Assembly: GCA_013396995.1 (NCBI GenBank)
Contig: VWZP01002845.1
Span: 7,981,736-8,045,735 of the forward strand
Length of the DNA stretch: 64,000 nt
Source: Dicaeum eximium
Lineage: Eukaryota > Chordata > Aves > Passeriformes > Dicaeidae
Direction: 5' to 3'
The notes under the pieces are model-generated. The model searched no databases. It saw only the letters and a program-made list of their open reading frames with translations, and was not told the origin of the DNA. Below, piece after piece: positions 56,022 to 64,000 of this stretch (positions are counted from its first letter, which is position 1; every line of letters begins with the position of its first letter). The position numbers and the translations under genes are program-made.

Positions 56022-58854
56022 ATTTATTTTTGTGGATGGCTGTTTTGCTGCTTGTTTTTATTTGTGGCAGACTGATTTCTGATTTGTCTCTGGGTTGGGT
56101 TTTTTGGTCTTCCTTTTTCTGTTCCATTCTGATTTAGTTTTCTTATCCTTTTCTTTCTTCCTATACTGTCACTTTTCAAGATCCTTTCTCCTTGTCTGCT
56201 GAAGGAGCTCAATTTAAGAGCACATAAATAAGGTGCATCTGCACATTGGCTTTGAAATACCTTATCAGTGGTTTGGATTTCTAGGTTTTCCTGATACTGC
56301 AGTTCATGCTTTGGAAACAGGGTGTAGGGTACCTGCTGCATATCACTAGATTACAGAAGTAGACAGACTGTCAGAAAAACAGTCACCTTTCCAGCTTTAC
56401 AGTTTGTGAACTGAGAAGTTGCTATGGATTGTGGTTTTCTTCAGTTATGGCTCACCACACATAACTCTGCATAGCACAGCCAGAAGATTTGATGTTGTTT
56501 GTAATTGTGCTTTATCTTTCTCAGCAACTGAGCCAGTTTTGGTACAGTGATGAAACTGCATCATGCCTGGCTAAGGAAGCAGTTCTGGCAGCTGGAAAAG
56601 GTGGCAGGTAGGTTTTAATAATTGTGTTGTAGATTTAACATGTCTTTTCTGCAAATGTTTTGGTTTTGCTGTGTAGACAGGAGCATGCAGTTTAATTCAT
56701 TACTCATTGTACTTCAGTTTTGTTCAACTGAGATGCTGCAGAACTGCTTTGATGTTACTTAGTTAATAGTTTATACTGGTCTTCCTGTTTATCATTTCAT
56801 TGAATGTTGTAGGCTGTGCCTTATAAAAGTTTACTATAAATCTTCTTAATTTTTTGAGAAATACAAAGTGCTTCAGAGCATATTGTTGACTTCTAATTAT
56901 TTTCTTAGTTTTTATGTTGTGTTTCTGTAAAACAGATGGGAAAAACTTGGTTTTCTTCCTACGTCTGTAAACAGAATTTTTCAGTTTTTGAGTGTACTTC
57001 CTTCCTTTTCTGAAACAAGACTTTGTCTGTAGTTAAGCTTAAGGTCTTTATGTAGCATGGGGCTGAACAGGTAATGACTTTCATACTTAAGACATTGTTA
57101 CTGAAGTAATTAATTGTTAGAATGGAGGAAGAATACTTTAGGTTTTGGGACTAATGTTTAAAATGCTTTCCCAAAGCCTCTGCTATAGAGTTTTGTTGCT
57201 GTTGTTTGCCTTTTAAAATTACAATTTTAAGTTATTTTGTGTTTTTTCAGGATAGCATGCATTAGTGCACCAAGTGTGTACCAGAAACTGAAAGAACAGA
57301 ATGGTGAAGATTTTTCTGTGTGTATACTGGAGTATGACAGAAGGTTTTCTGTGTATGGAGAAGAATTTATCTTCTATGACTACAACCACCCTTTAGACTT
57401 GCCTGAAAATCTCCTGCCACACAGTTTTGACATCGTAATAGCAGATCCACCCTATCTGTCTGAGGAATGTCTTCAAAAGACTGCAGAGACCATCAAGTAT
57501 CTAACAAAAGGAAAGATTCTGCTTTGCACAGGTATAACTAATAAAAATATTAGGTCCCCCTAAGTAGCTTTTTCTCTCTTTCTAGTGACAAACGTACATG
57601 AGACAAATACTAACTCAATCAGGCTGAATTATCATCAATTTAAGGAGGAATATGTATCCTAAGCTTTTTATTTGAGTACTTGAGTTCAAACTTTATTTTA
57701 AACGGAAGGCAAGAGGGTTTTAATAGTTCAAGTCAGTACTTTTTTTTTCCTATGGCATTATGAATTTTACTAAATTTTTGAAGAATTATAAGATCCTCCA
57801 GCAAAATTCCAGAAATAATTTTTTTCTTGTAGAAGGGCCACTCCCTATAATTGCAATGATTGAAATCTGGGAATGGCAACCATAAGTGCATTGGTTATTG
57901 TTTATGTCTTAGGCACTGAAATACAGCAGGAGGAATTAAAAAAGCAGTGATAAAAGCAGAGACCAGATAACTAGATATCTGTACTTGTGGATCCTTCCTT
58001 AGGAAGATGCACTTGTTGGTTTGAGAAGTGATGTGTGTCTACCCAAGTCATAGCTTTTCTTAAACCATATGGTTGTTACTCTCTCGTTATCTGAAGACAT
58101 CCAGGAAACCTTTCCAAAAAGTAAAAGACAAAACCCCTCTGTATGTACAATTGGAAGGAAGGCAACCAAGCAGGCCAAATAAAGAAAAATTAAAATAATG
58201 TGGCCATAGAAAGCCTGCTCCTTGGTTTGAGTGCACATGCCAGTCACACACAAAGGTGGTTCTCAGAAGTTTTTCCCTAGAATGGATAGGTTGTCCTTCA
58301 GTTTAGTGCTCAAAGCAGTGATTTCTCAGTGGGTAGCTGCAAATGTCACACTGTGGTTTATGTAAGTGAAAGAGTAGATGTAATCTGTTTGCATTTCCCA
58401 TGGCTCCCTACCATTTAACGTCCTTGGAATGTAGCAAGAAGGCTGAGTTCAGGTTTGCTTTCTGTAAAAAGGGCACTGATACCTTCTGCTTATTTTTATG
58501 GAATTTCTTGGACATTCCTTTCCTTGGGTGTCTTCCATTTTTCTAGATTTATTTTAAGTTTCCCAACAGATTCTGTTGTTAAGGAAGGATGGGAGTGTAG
58601 TTGCTTTAAGCCTGCCTTCCTTAAAAAAACCAGGCTTTTTATGTATGCATTTGGGAGGAACGTTAAAAAAGCTCAGACGTTCTGTTACTGTTTTTTCTTA
58701 CTGAATACCAATTATTTTTGCTGCAGGTGCAGTCATGGAGGAGCAGGCAGCAAAGCATCTTGGTGTGAAGATGTGCAAGTTTATTCCAAAACACTCACGA
58801 AATTTAGCCAATGAATTTCGATGTTATGTGAACTATGCTTCTGGACTGGACTGA
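55412..58854 (+). CDS. EEF1AKMT1: EEF1A lysine methyltransferase 1, complete coding region
   Basis: Formerly N6AMT2. It is a seven-beta-strand, SAM-dependent methyltransferase; family knowledge says it methylates eEF1A on Lys79 in the cytosol. Coding exons are 55412-55558, 56525-56607, 57251-57531 and 58727-58854. They total 639 nt, or 212 residues plus TGA, against about 214 in human. The start ATG (55412) lies four bases into its exon with A at -3 and G at +4, and opens an acidic N-terminus (MDDDDDIPQL). QLSQFWYSDET follows in exon 2. The fold has RIACISAPSVYQKL, the EEFIFYDYNHPLDL stretch and the DPPY motif at residues 142-145 (57444-57455), the [D/N]PP[Y/F] signature that once led to annotation as an adenine-N6 methyltransferase. 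The end, NEFRCYVNYASGLD, is conserved. No disruption is seen. The 5' UTR probably begins in the CpG island near 51.5 kb. Confidence 0.96.
55929..56017. repeat. Poly-T followed by (GT)n microsatellite
   Basis: About 28 T (55929-55956), a short T/G linker, then about 22 GT units (55973-56017). It lies in the EEF1AKMT1 intron between coding exons 1 and 2 and is likely length-variable. Confidence 0.92.
56525..56607 (+). CDS. EEF1AKMT1: EEF1AKMT1 coding exon 2
   Basis: Acceptor tttctcag|CAA, donor GGCAG|gtaggt. The exon has 83 nt and encodes QLSQFWYSDETASCLA through AAGKGG plus two bases of an Arg codon. Confidence 0.93.
57251..57531 (+). CDS. EEF1AKMT1: EEF1AKMT1 coding exon 3 (catalytic core)
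   Basis: The acceptor is gttttttcag and the donor ACAG|gtataa. The exon has 281 nt and encodes RIACISAPSVYQKLKE through GKILLCT. It contains the DPPY motif and the EEFIFYDYNHP segment. Confidence 0.95.
58727..58854 (+). CDS. EEF1AKMT1: EEF1AKMT1 coding exon 4 (stop)
   Basis: Acceptor ttgctgcag|GT. The exon has 128 nt including TGA at 58852-58854. It encodes GAVMEEQAAKHLGVKM through YVNYASGLD. Confidence 0.95.
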
Positions 58855-59870
58855 TTCTCCTAAGATCATCTACAAATCTACAACTGTTTCAGTCAAATTT
58901 CTTTCAGTTTTTTATCAGTTACGTCACATTTCTCAGGGCTGAAATATTCAGCTCTGAGTACTGTTTTCTGGGATAGCTGGAATCAATTCGGTGTGATAGC
59001 CTCTCTCTTTTAAATGAGTAAGCATTTGCAGTTACTGTGTTTCATATTAGGTAAATGCAGACCAAGCAATGCAGGTCCTGGATAATGGGAACTTCTTTGT
59101 TAGAGTTTCATTTTAACTGGAAGCATTTACCATTTGAGGACACATCAGTGACCTCTTTGAAGTGATTTTAGCTTATAACAACACACAGGTGTTTGCCTTG
59201 CAAGTATCAGAATCATCACTGCCAAAGAACTTAATACTGCTGTAGTAATGTGACCTATACGTGTCCCTTAAATCTTGAATCATAATGGCTCTGATTAAAT
59301 ATAGTGCCTGCTTTTTAATAATTTCAATATCAAACTAAAGAGGATCTACATGTATGTCAAGTTACAAGAATAGTTATGGGTTTTTTCCAGTTGCCTGGTT
59401 TTGTCTTTTTCTCCTGTTCCACAGACAGCAGCAGAGCAGTAGAATAGAAGCATCTTAAGAATCACTGAATCTTACAAGGCCTCTGAGGAATAACATATTG
59501 ATAAACTCCCACTGTTTCAAATAGAAAAATGTTAGATTTTATATTCAAGGTTTGGACTATATTTCAGTCAAAATAGATGATACACTGGAAAAACTGCATA
59601 AGTAGAGATTTTTGATAAGTGGGACTTTTAAAGCCAGTTTTGACTAAACTTCTGACTATACTACTGAAGCATTTTTGGGTGGAAGTTAGTTCATAAATTT
59701 CAAAGCACTCAACACTTTTATAATCTCTAAAAACACTCTACAAAACACAAGCACTTGTCTTTTTATGTCATACTGTGTGAAGGTTAACAGAAATGCTGCA
59801 TCTGCAAAATGAATTATGTAAAATCAAGTACTAAATTTCTTTTGTGGTGGGAATAAACCTAATTAAGCTT
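58855..59870 (+). other. EEF1AKMT1: EEF1AKMT1 3' UTR (probable)
   Basis: AT-rich sequence from the TGA to just past the first canonical polyadenylation signal at 59852. Longer forms are possible, because AATAAA also occurs at 60454 and 61216. Confidence 0.55.
59852..59857 (+). terminator. EEF1AKMT1: Candidate polyadenylation signal of EEF1AKMT1
   Basis: AATAAA about 1 kb after the stop codon, the first exact hexamer I found in the 3' flank. Confidence 0.45.
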
Positions 59871-62800
59871 GTGAGATGAGACATTTTATAAGGCAGTGAT
59901 AATACTCATGTTTCTGCTGTTTAGATGCAGATTTTCCCATCTAGTGGAGTAAACAGCTGAGCAGGAATAATATAGATGGACTATAATCCTCTCTCAGTGC
60001 TCAGAGAATGGTGCTGTCTGAGCTGAGCACAACAGTGGTTCCTAAATAGCCACCCAAGCCACTGTAGCTCTCCTCCTCATTTTCCAAGAGATCTGTTTCC
60101 TAAGGCTTTTCCCTCCTCACATTTTATAACTGCTGCTTCCTCCCTGCATGTAGTGTTCCTGGGTTCCATGGTGATAGTTTTCTTCCTTTTTCACGCCTTG
60201 GTTTCTGTCAAACTGGTCACGGGCGTTGTTAAAACGAGGGAAGTGCAGCAGAGGAAGTGCTCACAGGGAGAACAGGCACCCGTCTTTCTGCTCTGTGAGC
60301 CCAGGGCCCATACAATCTTGCCTTTTAAACCAGATGCCATCCTTGCTGCTGAGCCAGAATTCCCCTGAAAATAACTGTCCACAGGTGAAATACATCTGGG
60401 TTTAGTTGTTTTCCAGGGAGGCTACACCATCACTTTTATGTGGCTAGTTTGAAAATAAAGCAAACCAGAATGGTAACTGCGTAGCTGTTGGCACTAATCT
60501 GTGCTTTAAACTGGGTTATTACCTCAGTGTCTTGCACACCAAGCAGATGGAGACAATGAAGTAACTCATGGGACTTGGTTTTTAACTACATAGAGGCTTC
60601 AAGTGGGACAGGTATGATTGCCAGAAGGGATGGTACTGTTCCCCTGCCACCCACCTAAATTAGAATGTACCGTTCAAATAGAAGCCTCACCTATTTTGCT
60701 GCTTTGCTCGCTTCATTTTGGTAAATGTGTATTATTGGGCTCTCCATAGGAGAGTTAAAAGTCAACTTTGATAACTTCATCAGAGATATTTCTTAAAAAG
60801 ATAAAAGTGTACCATTCAGTTGTACCAAGAAATTCACTTCCAAGAAAATCACTACTGCTTCTCACATGTAGGTCAGACTGCTTTGAAAAGGGGCACTGTG
60901 AAGATGCATAGTTCCAGACCTGAGGATACATGAAAATCTCTGCAGATGCACGCAACAGAGCAGCCCGTTGTCCACCAGCTTCCCTCTTAAAAGCCTGGGG
61001 AGCGCAGGCAGCTGCCTGACTAGTGGCATTTACAGCCTTCATCAGTGATGGGAGGTAAACTATTTTTGTTGTACATGATTCCAAGGAAGTAGCTGTTTCT
61101 AAGAAGGGTGCAAGTTACAAAAATCCATAGTGAATTTGTGTTTTGTGCCAGCATGGTAACTTTAAGAAATAGTATGTGACAGCAAAACCCTCTTTTCTTC
61201 TGTAGCAGGATTGTGAATAAAAATACCAGTGTCAAGAAGTGACTTTACCGGGGGTGTCTCCTGGATGGACTTTCTGTTGGAACAGACTGTGGTGAAGTGT
61301 CAGCACCGTGCTGCTTTTCCAGTGGCGTTTATGACTGCACAGTCATACGTGCTACAGCCTCTTTAACTACCCTAGTCCAGGCAGTTATGGCTGTTCCCTC
61401 ATCCCAGTGGGATTAATGGGTGTTTATACTTTCTGAGCACATCACAGCCTTCTTCCTTTTTCCTCCTGCTGCTTTCATGTTCATATTCCCCCAAGCAACT
61501 CCAGGTTTACGTGTAGCTGTAGATCTTCACCTATTCAGACAGACACCTTCAGGTGATGACTAGCAAGTAAACCCAAACTAGCATCTCAGGCTTTCCTCAG
61601 CCTTCCTGAATGATAGGAATTTTCCAAACTATCTTAAGCGATACTACAGACAAGAAAATAATCTCATTACCAAGGATATTGTTCTGTGTTTTGTGGCTCC
61701 TAATGTATTCCAGGGACAACCTTGTTGAAGGAAAAGATTTTCCTAGCACAACAAAAAATTTTCTCAAATCAGCTGCAGCTGCCAGATAGTTCTAGCTTTG
61801 AATTGTTTGCATTTATTGGGCCTGGAGTTGGTTCAGTGAGGCATTTCATGTCTTCCTTCTGTCAACAGTTTGTGAAGCCTTGAAGCAACTCCAATGAACA
61901 CTCCCTCCTCCATGCAAATTAAAGGCAAGGCTGCGGCAGCTGTAACCAGAGGGCTGGAAGCTGGAAAATGTCACTCCACATTTGAAGTGAAACTTCAAAT
62001 GATGTGATGACCTCATTAAAAAAAACAATTCCAAACAAATGCAAACTACATTTGACACTCAACCTTTCTCACATGAGTAATGTGGAGAGAAAGGATATAC
62101 GGAAGGATATTTTGAAGGCCAGCAAGTGTTTGTGTAGCTAATAGCTCTTGATGTTAAGTATTAACAAACAGCTGCTCACTAACAAACAGTTGCTCGTGCT
62201 AAAACATAAACAGCTTCTAAGAGACACTGGAAAACTTGATCAGGAAGTAAATTGGCTCAGCTAAAAAGTCTGTCATGGAGGAAAAGGAGGATTGAGAAGG
62301 GAAAATGGGTTTCTGAACAAAACATAAAGATGCCTGAACCATGGGAAGCTTTCTGTACTTGTTGCAGTGTGACGAGAAGGAGGTCACCAACACAAGTGCT
62401 CTATTGATCCATTGCGGTTTTGCAGTTCTCCAGTACTTGCAGTCATCAAATTTCTGAAACTTTGTATAAACTAAAGCATCTACTTTTCTGGATTGGGGAA
62501 ACTGATTATTTTCCATTTACCTGATTTTAGCTTGCACCTCCCAGGAATTCTGTGAACATGCTCTAGTTACTTGAAAACCTCAAAATGACTCCATAATTTA
62601 TGTCTGGAGGACAAGAGAGTTGCAAGAAAAAATTGAGATTTTTTTTTCTCCACATCATGCAAATATATCTATGTGCTCTAATAACTAATTTGTTGCAGAC
62701 AAATTTGTATAACAAGTGTGTGGGTAGAAATAAGTTCTGCTGGAGGGCAGTGTTTGGCCAGACTTAGCTGGTAGCCCCTCTGCGTATCTACTAAATGTTA

Positions 62801-64000
62801 AGTGCTGCATGGTTAGACATTTTGTTGTTGTTGTTTGGGGTCACTTTGTTGCTTGTTAGGGTGAAGACTTTGCTTTCTATGCCGTGGAGTCTGAAGGTTC
62901 ATGCTGCCTTAAGTGCACATGTGGACAAAAACCTCACAATGTAATAGAGAAACTGGAAGGGATCGAGCTACTGAAACATCACCTAGTGCAGTGTTTCTCC
63001 AGTTTTGTGGGTCAGCCTCCCTTTTGAGCCCCTCTGATTACCATTTCCCTCTGCTCAGAGGGTGAGAAGTTCCTCCACATTAGGAGGAAGGAAAAGAGGT
63101 TGTAACTGCTGCAAGTATTTGCTTTCTCTGGGGAAAAGGTAACTACCTATAATTGCTGGCAGCAGCCAGGCAATTAGCTGTTCTCTGAGTAGTATAAACA
63201 TTTTATGGCCATCTCTGAACTCACCTTTGAGGATCCCCTTGAGACAAAAGCATCACAATCTGAGGAAACACAGATCTAAAGACAAGGACAATTGAGGAAA
63301 AGCATCTGCACAAAAAACACAGCTACAAACTTCAATCTGACATAATGATGGGAATCTTTATTAGTTTCTGGGGTCCTCGAAGTTATTTTAGGCTTTGTAA
63401 TAAGTTTCACAGATTGCACTGTCAAAATACTGTTATGCTAGACTGAGTCAGAGCACAATCAATTATTATGCACCAAGGCATGCAGTCGTCATATGACTTT
63501 CGTTCTGTCTTCATCTTGTTAATTTGATTAGCTCATAGCCTTTCCATTCTTCATCCAACAACACTCCAAAGAAGAGCGTGCTTATGTAGTGTAGGGGCTT
63601 TCTCTGTATGAATTAAGGCAAATTTCAAAATTCATGATGTAGCAGAGACATTGCTGCATATGATGTTTGTTCTGTAACTGTATCTGTAAAAGAGATTCTC
63701 TGCTGTGCATTCAGAGGTTTATCCGTTTTGGCAAGTGTGGCCCTCTGAGGAATTATGTTTGTGCAAGGCATGCCTGGTCATTCCTGATTCCCATTCACTA
63801 GGCTGAGTCAACTTCAGTCTCTTGTTCTGGAAATGCAAGTTTTTGTGTATGCAGGGTTTCTGGTGAGGGCCTGCCATCAACTTCCATCAGCAGTAGGCTG
63901 CACAGATGGAAGGCTGCCCTCCACAGAGCGCAGAGTGTCAGATTTTGTAGGTGATCATCTGTTACATGTAGCATAAGGAGAAATGAGTAACAGTAATGCT
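59871..64000. other. Downstream flank, no gene recognised
   Basis: AT-rich sequence with a small hairpin at 61979-62001. Family synteny would place IL17D further along on the other strand, but I saw no IL17D-like exon here. Open frames such as 60755-61084 (-) and 62217-62516 (-) match nothing I recognise. Confidence 0.6.

Noticed and set aside
62980..63040. Sequence resembling a hAT-type end (cagtgtttctccagttttgt)
   Set aside because: Only one end is seen, with no matching inverted end or 8 bp duplication found.
59871..64000. IL17D, expected nearby from synteny
   Set aside because: No IL17D-like cysteine-rich coding segment was seen on either strand. It is probably beyond the right edge.

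Overview
The window is vertebrate nuclear DNA, most likely from a bird. Supporting signs are short exons in AT-rich introns, canonical splice sites, several CR1 LINE 3' fragments of the type that dominates bird genomes, an old MIR-like SINE, a CpG-island promoter and a draft-assembly gap. No bacterial, phage or viral genes and no CRISPR array are visible. Species cannot be fixed from the sequence alone.

Two protein-coding genes lie in tandem on the + strand. From the left edge to about 39.8 kb is the 3' part of XPO4 (exportin-4). Nineteen coding exons were placed by eye between 3684 and 39794. They join in frame to 3000 nt (999 residues plus stop) with no disruption. About the first 150 residues and the promoter lie off the left edge. 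Two XPO4 introns carry minor-spliceosome (U12-type) signals: a 9.2 kb AT-AC intron (4714-13926) and a 763 bp GT-AG intron (34464-35226). The last XPO4 intron (36682-39596) is largely old CR1 sequence with a second CR1 inside it.

From 39795 to about 51.27 kb are the XPO4 3' UTR and intergenic DNA. This stretch holds a MIR-like SINE, a long poly-T tract that may mark a small retrocopy, one unexplained exon-like open segment (43039-43221) and a sense CR1 that stops about 160 bp before a CpG island. The island (about 51275-51800, broken by a 77-base gap) holds GC boxes and a strong CTCF-like motif. It is the likely promoter of EEF1AKMT1 (old name N6AMT2), whose four coding exons (55412-58854) encode a complete 212-residue eEF1A lysine methyltransferase with a DPPY motif. 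From 58855 to the right edge are its 3' UTR and unannotated flanking DNA.

The order XPO4 then EEF1AKMT1 on one strand agrees with my recollection of the human 13q12 arrangement. Both products act on translation factors: XPO4 exports eIF5A from the nucleus and EEF1AKMT1 methylates eEF1A. I found no novel multi-gene system. The most notable features are the two U12-type introns in one gene.
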